Positions 1 to 20,000 of a stretch of 64,000 bases of DNA are shown here, piece after piece. The stretch is from assembly GCF_910592395.1 (NCBI RefSeq), contig NC_088313.1:19236437-19300436 (forward strand), given 5' to 3'. Every line of letters starts with the position of its first letter. Position 1 is the first letter of the stretch. Source of the stretch: Lineus longissimus. Taxonomy: Eukaryota > Nemertea > Pilidiophora > Heteronemertea > Lineidae. The notes beneath the pieces were generated by a model. That model was not told the origin of the DNA. It was given only the letters and a program-made list of their open reading frames with translations, and did no database searches. The position numbers and the translations under genes are program-made.

Positions 1-2597
1 GGATGTTTCCCATTGGAGGCCGTTATTCTCTGGGCAATGAGCAGATGGCAAGATGACATGACGGAAGAATGTTCTGAAAAATAAAGGAAGAAGGAAAACT
101 AATTTGAAAATGTCCATTCTACAGCAAACTCGGGCAAAATGAATCATTGAAAGTAACTAAGGTTATGCAAGCTTCCACTGTGACTTTTGTGACAATACTT
201 TTCTCATATAAAACATGCAGAACATCACCATGTGGGCAATATCACAGCACCAGCAGCTCTCACTTTATAGACCTCATTACATGTAGATCAACAGAGTTGC
301 ACATTAGTGATACATGTACTAATACCAGTCACCTTAGATAGAGGTCTAGAGTTGGACTTCTCCATGCAAAATTCACACGATACATGTAGTTGACATATAC
401 AATTCTCACCTTCCATGAGTTAGACCCAAGAACTTTTTCCAATTTCGTATACAACCAAAATTATATGGATTCCTGAACACCTGAAACAGATGAAGACAAG
501 ATTGCTATTGACTTGGAACAGATTTCGGAACTGTTATTGCACATTCCAACAATTGCCCTGATTCGTTTCATTTACCGGTAAGCCAAGTTATTCTGTCTTG
601 ACTCATTTTTAGAATCAGCTGTGTGCACTCCACACTCATGATGTAACAGTCCCTTGGTACTCACCAGACCTTTTCTTTTCATTCTACTCTTTTCCTTGGA
701 GTTGATATGAACCTCTATACTCGTCTGCCCCAATGAAATTAATCGAGCATGCCACGAGGTGAGAGCGGCCAAGGCAACAGCCACGCCGGAACACAACATA
801 AACTCATAAATAATAAAATAGTGAAGCAGACGATCGGCATATTCTTCCTTCCACTCGGACTGATCTTCCTCAGTTGGTTTCTTTTCCTGGAATGAAATGG
901 AAATTCAAGTGTAGAGCAGTCCATGAGTAATGGTCAACTACATCTCAATAGGTAAGCCGAATCGATCGGACAATTTCACACCAATCAATTGGTTAATGTT
1001 TACTTACAACAGATGGAGGATTTGGCTCGGCCTGAACACTCATGAGTGTTGTATGGGCAAGGTTGAGTGGATAGAGAGCAGGATGGAAGGCAGGTTCCTG
1101 GAGAAAAGACAACACATTATATGATGAAAATCATATTCATAATAGACTACTACTGTAACTACAGATATCTAGCATCTCTCACTTACCATTCCTGAGTAAA
1201 AATGGATCTTGAACAATGGGTAGGCGCTGACTGTGACATAAAGACTGCCCAGAAACATGTAGAAACAGAACATGAAGAAGTAGCGATGGTTGTAGTGACC
1301 GACACAGTTATTGAGCCAAGCTGAGAGCCAGGTCAAGGAATGTAACAGACTTCTTATTGGCAGCTGCCTTCTCTACACTCTCTAACGGTCCCTCAAACAT
1401 TTGATAAGCCCATGAAACTCAAGTATGATTTCACCCCTTGTTGACAAACGTCTCTAAATATAACAAAGTTTTAAAATAAGGATACGACAATGGTGATCCA
1501 TCTTGAGCACACACTTATTGCAGATACTACAGTGATGGGCTCTTGGAGGTTTAGGGGCAATACACTTCTTGCAGATTGAGACACTCTCTGGAATTGACTG
1601 AAAAGATATGTAATTAAAACAAACTAAAAACTGCAGAGTAGCTGAATAGCGATACAGGTAATCCTCATGAGAATGTGGCTAGTACATGTAGTATCAGTAA
1701 AGACTAATTGGTGCTATTGAACAAGTTATTCTAAATCAAAGGTAAAGCGAAAGTGTTTTTTGTAACAAGCTGCTACATGTAGTGCTAATAGCATCATCAA
1801 ATGCTTTGGCACCATCATGGAACACGCAATTTGATAGTTAACTTGACAGCAATGGTGAGGACACATGCACTGCAGGCACACATACCTCTGGTGGTTGTCC
1901 TGGATCTGTGAAAGCACCCATAAAGTAATGAAAGACAATGTTCACCAATAACCAGTGTCCAAAGATGAGGTGGTAAATAGTCCATCCCAGACTCATGTAA
2001 TACTTCTCGGGCAGGAGGCAGATATAGAAGATCACCACAACGGATGTTGTCAGGCAGACTACCAGCACAACAAATAGCTGAGAAGAGAATGTTGGAGGAG
2101 AATCAGTCATGACAATGTATTCTTTCCAATTCTTGGCTATAGATGACTTGCATGACGTAATGGCAGAAAACGCAATACAGCTACATCGCTTGTGACGTCC
2201 CTTCCACCAGACGTCACAAGCAACGTGTCTCTACTGCATATCTTTACACCGTCAGCCATTACGTAATGCAAGTCATCTTTATTCTCCGTCCTCTAAAACA
2301 GTGTTCTTTTGAAGACTCTTGCCTGATCATTATCAATAATATCATCCTCATTATCACGAATTACACAATACTTATCCTAAGCAAATTTCTGAAAAGTTTA
2401 CTTACTGGCCCAAGATACCTTGTAAAGTTATCCACAAACCAATACAGAGGTTCAAAACTTGCATCAATGATGGTTGAATAGTTGTTCAACTCATTATAAA
2501 ATACACTGTACAATATCAATTTGAAGTCGCGCCACTCTTGCCTGCACCTCTGACCTAGTGATCGTAACTTCTGCATGGCTGTGAAATGAATTCGCAT
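1..2597 (-). CDS. ZDHHC16: ZDHHC16-like palmitoyltransferase (3' end missing)
   Basis: A multi-pass membrane enzyme that transfers palmitate to protein cysteines; ZDHHC16 acts in ER/Golgi membranes. I assembled eight exons (minus strand, in coding order): 2597-2406, 2077-1886, 1597-1486, 1320-1187, 1097-1008, 886-665, 480-410, 73-1. All junctions are GT/AG and in phase, giving 362 codons before the window edge. A cysteine-rich domain starts at about residue 137 ([13 protein letters not shown]) and leads to the catalytic DHHC (Cys165). The DHHC-Pro codon is split by the intron between exons 3 and 4. [13 protein letters not shown] follows, and four hydrophobic spans flank the domain as expected. 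The C-terminal part ([22 protein letters not shown]) matches the ZDHHC16 subfamily rather than DHHC proteins in general. The start is uncertain: the ATG at 2597 or the in-frame ATG at 2576. The family identity is firm; only the last C-terminal codons are missing. Confidence 0.93.
2141..2278. repeat. 138-bp palindromic MITE-like element in ZDHHC16 intron 1
   Basis: Outer arms 2141-2164 and 2255-2278 are inverted repeats of 24 bp with one mismatch (AGATGACTTGCAT...GTAATGGC). A second, perfect 12-bp pair sits inside (GCTTGTGACGTC at 2188-2199, complement at 2210-2221). The double-nested palindrome looks like a short non-autonomous transposon or hairpin element. I see no convincing target-site duplication. 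The arms carry several ACGT-core sites (TGACGT, TTACGTAA) close to CRE/bZIP half-sites, about 330-460 bp downstream of the ZDHHC16 start codon. Confidence 0.6.
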
Positions 2598-3137
2598 TGC
2601 ACGGCTACCACTCTGACTCACTATCAGACGGTTGATGTAGCAGGTTTCACTTTTCTGTTCAGCTACATAGTCATAGTTGCAGGCAGCTATCAATCATCTG
2701 CAAAAATGGGAACTGGTGAATATATTTAGTGGACACGGCATTGTAGTCTAGCGATATTGGTCATCATGCAATCAAACTTGGTTCAAATGAGTCACAAGGG
2801 AGAGAAACTTTTTCAATGTAATTTTTTAGTGTCAGAAAATAATGATTGCTCCCGAGGCGTAATATTACGCTAAATAGGCGTAATATTGCGCTAAATACAG
2901 TAAGCCCATACCTAGAACCTGCAGCAGTGAGATGACACAGGAAGTGGATTGAGTTTCAGTCGCAACAATTAAACAACAATTTAAATTAAACACATTGCTA
3001 AATAAAAAGAGCCTTCAAAGAAAGAATATAATTTTTTTGTGACTAGAAAAATGTTGCTTTGTTCCTAAATTGCTTGAATAAGTTAGAAATTTGTAATTCT
3101 ATGAAAAGTTATTGTTAAGGGTGTAAGGGATTTCAAG
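2598..3137. promoter_or_regulatory. Divergent ZDHHC16/LAP3 promoter region
   Basis: 540 bp separate the start codons of ZDHHC16 (minus) and LAP3 (plus), so the two genes are head-to-head and probably share a promoter. The stretch is AT-rich from about 2990. It contains a direct duplication of GGCGTAATATT at about 2863-2893, the first copy being the perfect palindrome GCGTAATATTACGC. I see no clear TATA box for either gene. The LAP3 start context is CAAGATGGCG, a good Kozak match. Confidence 0.4.
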
Positions 3138-7689
<4,552 letters not shown>

Positions 7690-7856
7690 TGGATGCATAC
7701 TGTTGGAGTGTATGAAAGTGATCAAGATTTGCCGCAGAACTAGAATGCATTTGGGAGTTATTTCATGAGGATCTTGACTGAATACCAGTGGATTGGATCA
7801 CCTTTAATCTTGTGATCAAACGTGACTCTTGTAAGGTTCAAAGCACTTAATCATGA

Positions 7857-7862
7857 AATAAA
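7857..7862 (+). terminator. LAP3 polyadenylation signal
   Basis: AATAAA, 168 bp after the LAP3 stop codon and followed by T-rich sequence. The LETM1 signal on the other strand (TTTATT at 8242-8247) is about 380 bp away, so the two genes converge tail-to-tail. Confidence 0.7.
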
Positions 7863-8241
7863 ATATTTTTAGGTTGAACAAGTTTTCAGCGTAGTCATTT
7901 CCTGTCGGGTATTGTGTGGTACTTCTCACATCACAAGAGTGGAGCTATAATGTCGGCCATAGCCTGACAGCAGCCAAGGTTTTGGGTAAAATGACAGCCC
8001 CATTTGAACAGTGTTAGGCGAGACAGTCAGTTCAGACAGCAACATATCCATTTCAAAAGCTTTTGGTGGATACATGTATGGGAAATGGATACTGGATGAC
8101 CAGGACAATGATGTTGTGACAGTATGATGAGTATACGGTTCCGAGTCTCCTCACTGGTTTTAGGTTAGTCGAGACTGTTTCCCGACGAGTTCAAAACAAC
8201 ACAAATATTGAAAGGACAATTTAGTAACATTACAATATCTT

Positions 8242-8247
8242 TTTATT
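8242..8247 (-). terminator. LETM1 polyadenylation signal
   Basis: AATAAA on the minus strand, 765 bp beyond the LETM1 stop codon at 9012. The interval 8248-9011 is AT-rich without a convincing ORF, as expected for a 3' UTR. Confidence 0.5.
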
Positions 8248-9011
8248 TAATCCATTGTCCATAAAATATCAAATTTTGTACACTCCAGTTGATGGAAATT
8301 ATAGCAATAACAGTTATTGCCCAGACTATGTTGGGCTGGGCTTTCTACAATGCATTGATAACTGCAGTAATCCCTAATGCCTTGGGTCCCTCCCACCTTT
8401 TCATTAAGGTCTGAAGAATTTAAAACACATCAGTCAGTACCTCCGATAGAGAAATTGTATGTTTCCTGACACATGGACAACTCCTTCAACATCACCTATA
8501 TTCACAGGATGAAATTTCCGTTTTCAAGCGAATGGCAGGAAAAACATGCTAAACCAGGGTAGCTATTCAAAATCACAATATCAGTTCATACAAAGCTATC
8601 TTATGATATTATTGCATACATATTTACAAGTGACAACAATTCTTGCAGGTTTTGTTAACAAGAAATATCACAACATTTCTTAATGTTAAAAGAAATAAGA
8701 ACTTATCTCAGTACAATTTGTGCCACTTAATTTCTAAGTGCCAGTACCACAACATGACATAGCATATTTACTACCAGTACTCAATAAACACTTTAGTACA
8801 TTTTATATACATGTACCAGTGCCTTGTCAGAAATGCTCAATCTGAATAAATTATCATTACAGCGTTTATAACTCCGCGACCTACATGTACAAGCCTGGAA
8901 TGCCGCCAACTAACTGAGGCTAGTCACTGCAGCTGGTTATGCCGCGTACCGTGAGAAACTAGGTCATGTTGGCAACTACTATTGGCTTAGAAGTCATACT
9001 TGTGCTCTGCC

Positions 9012-14095
<5,084 letters not shown>

Positions 14096-14122
14096 TTGGC
14101 CGAGGGGATCTGCAAAGAAAAA

Positions 14123-14230
14123 TTGATTGGCACAACGTTTACATAACGAGCAGTGTCGGCCGTCGTCATGTCACAATGCATTTTTACATTACTGTGTAAC
14201 GTGACTTGACGCGGTATCTTCGTAAACGTT
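14123..14230 (+). repeat. MITE-like copy A beside LETM1 exon 1
   Basis: From TTGATTGG through AACGTTTACATAACG, GTGTCGGCCGTCGTCATG and GACGCGGTATCTTC to CGTAAACGTT. A second copy in opposite orientation lies at 15566-15660. The ends of copy A are themselves inverted (TTGATTGG.AACGTTTA versus TAAACGTT.CCAATCAA). It lies immediately upstream, in the LETM1 sense, of the pyrimidine tract and AG before LETM1 exon 1. Confidence 0.55.
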
Positions 14231-14370
14231 TTTTCCCAATCAAGTGCATAGTACACAACGGACCGGCGTAATCTCACGATCAGGCATAAAAATGCCAGTG
14301 TCCATGCAAATAATGCGTGCACTGCATGGCGTGTTTAAAAATATGATTGACACTCATTACAAATCCGAAC

Positions 14371-15051
14371 GGTTTACTGTCGTTTCGCTACATAGCCAGT
14401 TCGCTACCAGTCGTTTCGCTACATGTGGCGGTCGTTTCGCTACATGGTAGGTCGTTTCGCTACATGGGTGGAGTCGTTTCGCTACATGATGGGTACGGTC
14501 GTTTCGCTACATGGAGGACGTTTCGCTACATGGGTGGAGTCGTTTCGCTACATGGATGTAGGTAATTTCGCTACATCGTAGGTCGTTTCGCTACATGGGT
14601 GGAGTCATTATTTTTTCAAGTTTGTGCTAAACTCCGGGCTAAATATTTGTTGTGAATTTAGGGAAAAAATGCTCGAGTATACTACAATCAAGATGTACAG
14701 ACCGGGGGAGCTGGCGGTACGTACCCATAAGTCTTTGCGGTAGTCTCGCGCGTACCGGATATAACCCATCAAGCTTTTCTCCTTCAGAGAAATACTGCGT
14801 TGCGCTCAAAATAATGACTCCACCCATGTAGCGAAACGACCTACGATGTAGCGAAATTACCTACATCCATGTAGCGAAACGACTCCACCCATGTAGCGAA
14901 ACGTCCTCCATGTAGCGAAACGACCGTACCCATCATGTAGCGAAACGACTCCACCCATGTAGCGAAACGACCTACCATGTAGCGAAACGACCACCACATG
15001 TAGCGAAACGACTGGTAGCGAACTGGCAATGTAGCGAAACAGCCTGATACC
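14371..15051. mobile_element. 681-bp foldback transposon built from CGTTTCGCTACAT repeats
   Basis: Two inverted arms (about 14371-14607 and 14812-15051) are near-perfect reverse complements around a unique centre of about 200 bp. Each arm is an array of about ten copies of CGTTTCGCTACAT with short variable linkers (GGTGGAGT, GATGGGTACG, GGAGGA). The same ATCCGAAC lies at both edges (14363-14370 and 15052-15059), consistent with an 8-bp target-site duplication. The termini are GGTTTACTGTCGTTTCG and, inverted, GGTATCAGGCTGTTTCG. There is no transposase. Eight-bp duplications occur in the hAT and Merlin superfamilies, and Merlin ends often begin GG; this assignment is inference. Confidence 0.8.
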
Positions 15052-15565
15052 ATCCGAACTCTACAGCACAGAACCTAGATCAATTATCAACTTCCGTACA
15101 CACCCCGCCATGCCCACGCAAACAAAAGTAATGAAGAAAAAACCTGCTACAGGCTAAAAGCCTATTGCAGTACCGTTATGTATGTATGTAGGCCAGGCCA
15201 CACAGACACACTGACTGACAAATTGAATGACCTTAGTCACCCCCGTCCTTATTTTTAGATGTGCACAATTCATCGCTTTGATAGATATATACCTAGTGAT
15301 ACCACTGTCCGAATCATTGTCTTCATCGCACGTCCATAACGAAACATATTTGTCATTTTTAGGGAGCCTCAATTTTCGGCAATTTCCCTAAAGTTCCGAT
15401 GTCCACCAATCTTGTGGGGGAAATTATTGTCGGGATAATCTGACATGAGCGCCACTAACGGTGCTGATATGAACCAGACCGCCGAGCGAGAAATTTTTTG
15501 TTTTTTGGCTTTTGCATGTGTAGCGATTTCATTCCTTCCGACGCGGCCGATAAGCTCAACGACGG

Positions 15566-15660
15566 AACGTTTATGAAGACACCGCGTCACGGAAAAATGT
15601 ATGGTGACATGACGACGGCCGACACTATCCCTACGTTATGTAAACGTTGTTACCAATCAA
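15566..15660 (-). repeat. MITE-like copy B, inverted relative to copy A
   Basis: The reverse complement matches copy A at 14123-14230 over most of its length, including GTGTCGGCCGTCGTCATGTC and CAACGTTTACATAACG, with small indels. With copy A it brackets the foldback element, so the region is an inverted duplication with nested insertions. Confidence 0.55.
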
Positions 15661-16264
15661 GTGCATGGATCTATAGCCTAGGCCCTATCCTTGCCTATCA
15701 TGTGCAACTGGTTAAATGTTGCCGTAGCCTAGGCTATGTCAGTGTGATGTCCCTGGATAGAATGTCCAGGGAGCGAAGGATTCTCTTAGTTTTGGCGGGA
15801 ATGGCCTCCACAGATAGAACCATATCATGGGAAACTAGGCCTTATGGTGGAGGGACAAAGGAGATAGTCATGGTTGACCAACACACTTGAATGCCTTTAA
15901 TGACGGACAAGGGGGAAAAAGTTAGTTCCAATGCAAGCCAACAATTTCGGGAAGCATGTATAGTGCATCATATTTCTTCAGGTTGTGCCAAGGCTCTACT
16001 GGGACCATTCAGCCAGTTGAGGACTAGCCAAGGACACTGTCACAACCAGACCATTGGAGGACTCAGCCAGGGACAATGTCACAACCAGACCATTTCAGCC
16101 GGGGGGGGGGGGGGGGGAATTTGATGGAGGATTTTTCAAGTGTTCGTCCTTATCATCCTCAAGCCATCAAGTACAATGAGTCATGGTTGTGGAAAGGCCT
16201 CATTTGCATCTATACTTGATATTCATGAAAATAAATATGACCAACTATACTATTAGAATACATT
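15661..16264. other. Intergenic, no gene seen
   Basis: Between the repeat-rich LETM1 upstream region and the POLL 3' UTR. It contains two near-identical stretches of GTCACAACCAGACCATT (about 16038 and 16078) and a 17-bp G run (16101-16117). No conserved coding exon is recognised. Confidence 0.6.
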
Positions 16265-16270
16265 TTTATT
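16265..16270 (-). terminator. Probable POLL polyadenylation signal
   Basis: AATAAA on the minus strand, about 760 bp past the POLL stop at 17033. The AT-rich, ORF-free interval between fits a 3' UTR. Other A-rich sites nearby could also serve. Confidence 0.4.
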
Positions 16271-17032
16271 ACTATTTCATGGGCTATAGAGGAGGGTATG
16301 ATGATATGTAAATGTAATACAGTAAGACATGCATCTATGTATCGTCATATTTACATTTAAAATTCATATTTCTTCCTTTTGTACAATAAAATATTTGTAA
16401 AGTACATGTAAGGTACCTTTGGTCTCCAAAAACAAATCTGTAAATAGCCTTGTGTATGTCATGTAAAGTTGGAAAAGTCGGCTGATAATAAGATTAAAAG
16501 CTAAGTAAAATTAACTTGATAAACTTCAAGGTGCGGACTAATTATTTACACTTATTTTTCTGTAAAACTTCAGTAAAATTTAAAACATACACAATATAAA
16601 TGATAATAATAAATCTACGCATTTACAGAAGCAAATCAGAATTTTTGGCATATCACTCTATATACATACAACAGAAAATCATAAGAAGCTATAAAACAAT
16701 ACTAGTCGTTTATGAATTCTTGGTAATAAGTCCTAATAAATGAACAGCCTGGAACCTGGAGAAATCATTTGTTGGTGAATTCAGCTCAACTAACAATCCA
16801 CTACTGAACACCATTGCTAGACTGAACTAATTTACAATATCGAGGGAGTAAATGTTCTCCGACACTTTGATAAAGAGAGAAGTTGAAACAGGATTAGTAT
16901 CATCTAATTTAATCTTATCTGCTAAAGTAATCTACCGTATTACATCAGTTGGTAGATAGCAGCAGAATCTCGGCCCCTGTACTGTAGTTAGTCAAAGTCG
17001 ACTTCCAACTTGGACAGCTCTCCTTGAAAATA

Positions 17033-20000
17033 TCAATGATCCCTCTCCTCAGGCGGTCTGTACTTCAACCCAAAGTGCTTGAACACGGATTCCTCCGTAG
17101 GGGTTGGCACAGATGTCCCCTTGTGGATCTTTTCTCCACCCTGCAATAGGAAGAGCACATATTATCTTTGAAACTTGATACCTTCCATAGCCCGCATTCT
17201 GTGAAAGACATAACTGGCATGATTAGGAAGACATGCATAACCTTGGGCTATCTGTTTTGTGTTACTTATGACCATAAATATCCTGTCTTCAACTTGCAAA
17301 CCTTAGAGGTGATTCTTAAACTCAAATGTCTGGCATCAGCCTACATTACAGAGAACCAAGCGAAGACAGAAAGAATCGACCATCCACTATTAACACCTTC
17401 AGCGCCGAACCACGTAGATCGACGTGGCCAAAGCTGGTTGTCGGAGTCTCGTGGACTTCATGAAAGAACTACGCCATCGCCATCTTCAGGGCAAAGTAGG
17501 AACTGAAAAGACCAAACGGTATTTCGCGGTCTTTTTAGTTCTTCTCTTGCCCTGAAGATGGCGATAGCGTAGTTCTTTCATGAAGTCCATGAAACGTCCT
17601 CTTCTTCTTCAAACGACAAGAGGCAAGGGCGCACCAACCCCCTGTGCTTCCATAGGGTATCGGACAACCTACCTTACGGACCACTCCTACACACAGGGCA
17701 TGCTCGTTTAAAGACATGCTGTTTTTCTTCGCCAGGTGTCTCAATGATCTGTTGAAATGGGCGGAGCCAGTGAAGTAGACAAGAGCACAGGCATATTCAT
17801 CGTAGGGGATGACGATGATGTCCAGGCGCCGGTACTGAAAACGACCAAAGGTTCACTGAGGAAATTTCTTGGTTATATACGTATAAGCGAACACTTTCTT
17901 GATATAATGCCAGGGTGGCACTATTGAGACAGAATGGTTCATGAGTGTCTCAGAAAACCCCCATGCAACTCAGCCACGTTAAGCAACATACGGGGGGGGG
18001 GGGTACAAAACACTATACATTCTACAAACTGATTTCATACATTTGGTAATGTAGTACATGCACACATTCATCATGATTTGGAGAGGTTATTTCTTGTTGG
18101 CACAGAAACAAGACACCAGTTGGGATCACATGATAGGTGACGGGTTACTAGGTTTGGAGTCCAAGGACGACTGATTAATAGTGCACTGATTGAAGGTATC
18201 ACATAACTCAAACCTCTATTATCAAGCTGTCAGTCGATAAAAAGAAAACAACACTCAAAAATTTAAGAATCATATCAGCAAATCTAAACAATAGCCCAGA
18301 TCAGCAGTGATTAGGGGTATATTTAGGAACATACCGAACTTCCAGCGGTATTGCCTCCGTTACCTCCGCCCATAGATGCGCGCTGTCTGTCAAGCTAGCA
18401 ATGTCAATACATTGAGGGGTCTACACAACAGCTAGACTGGTAATTCCTTACCTTTTTTCCTTCGCCAGGAAGCTTACAGACTCCAAGGTATTTTTTCTGG
18501 TTGCCGTCCTGCTCATGCGATACCAAATCATCAGTTATAAATCCTGAAAGGAGAAAAAGGGAGAGACATTTTGAGAAGCAGATATCACCTTTGAAGGAAA
18601 AGAGAACCTTGACAGGATCGCACCATGGTAAACTATGGCATAAGTTCAACACAGCATTTGCGGCACGTAGCCTTTTGAGCAAAAGACTCAGAACATGGAA
18701 GAATATGGAAGAACAAAAATTTCATGCCAACATCATGCAAAAACTCTTGGGGGTGAAGATCACCAGACACGTTGCCTCTCCCGAGAACTACAGTTAAAGC
18801 AAATTCGTCCAACAAGCCAGACGCTGGACATCCATTAACAGCTTCCATAGAGATCAAAAGGTGATCAGAGAGAAATTGGGATCAGACCAATCACCATTAA
18901 TAACAGGATGTAGACATGATTGGTAATGTCAGGAGATTATCAGCACCACGACAACAAACAACACCAAGTTATATGCAACTGAGAAACGGTGATTGTTTTG
19001 TTGTTCGGGAGTAGGGAAATCAGGGGAAATTGCAAGCTCAGGTGGAGTGAGGCATGTGAGGCAAATAAAGAGACCAGTCCACAGTGACAGTGGGGTTCAA
19101 TCGAACCAGGGACGTCTTGACTGCTAGCCTGAAGACCCACAACCGCAGCTCCTTTTTACTTTGGTCGGAGTGCGATGCACCATTCCTTGTAGGGTTTGAC
19201 TGACCAAACCACAACGTGCACTTGTCGCACTCCAAAAGATCGATACATGGGAGTATGGTACATGAGAAATTACTCAGACCAATTATCACTCAACACCAGC
19301 ATCTAGATATGACGCTGATGGGTCGAGCTGGTGCAGGTTGGATATTATCAAGGAGGACAATGGTGAGATCCCAAGTGAGATCCACCCCTCCTGCCCAAAA
19401 GTCGATGACAAGGTGACTCCACCATAATCTTAGTCATTGATGAAACTGTTTTAAGACTCGGAACAATAGCGTTGGCAATACAAGTGGCAATAATAGCGTT
19501 GGCAATGCTTTCAACATCTCACGGTCGCCCACAGAATGCCCCAAAATTATGAATCTAGTTAACCGAAGCCCCTCCACAGCAGACCTTTATGAAAGAATTG
19601 CAAGATTTGTGGGCACTAATAAATCTAAAAATGAGACAGTATCGATCAAGACCGAGACATGATAATGGGAAAAACTGCAGTTAGAAATGTTACTTCTAGT
19701 GGTGTTGGTTTGTCTGGTGGTGGGGGCGTCTGGTTCAAGCCATCACCAAATTACAATATCGGCACAGCGAAAGTTCTCATGATGGTGCCTATACACGAAC
19801 AACAACCTACTAGAAATGACTTATCACCAACAATGTCGAGATTCTAGACATGATGATGTGGTAGTTTTGAATGATGGGGCAATGCAATAATTGGTGGGCC
19901 AGAGAGAAGACATGCCCTGGCCCAAGCGACAACAAGGAAAACCGGGCAGTTATCATACCAATTCACTCTGAAAAAACACTGGACTATCAGGGTGAGGTTC

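Noticed and set aside
1838-2110. ATG at 2110 as the ZDHHC16 start
   Set aside because: It lies upstream of a good acceptor (CTCAG before 2077). The exon joins in phase to 2406-2597, which codes the conserved [10 protein letters not shown] region.
2866-2874. TAATATTAC nonamer as a rolling-circle (CRESS virus) origin
   Set aside because: It is not in the loop of a GC-rich stem and there is no Rep-like ORF nearby.
14347-15053. ORFs with repeated SFRYM/VVSLHG-type peptides
   Set aside because: They come from the CGTTTCGCTACAT repeats of the foldback arms and appear on both strands.
15498-15890. 130-codon ORF upstream of LETM1
   Set aside because: Its middle part is the inverted MITE copy B; the rest shows no domain.
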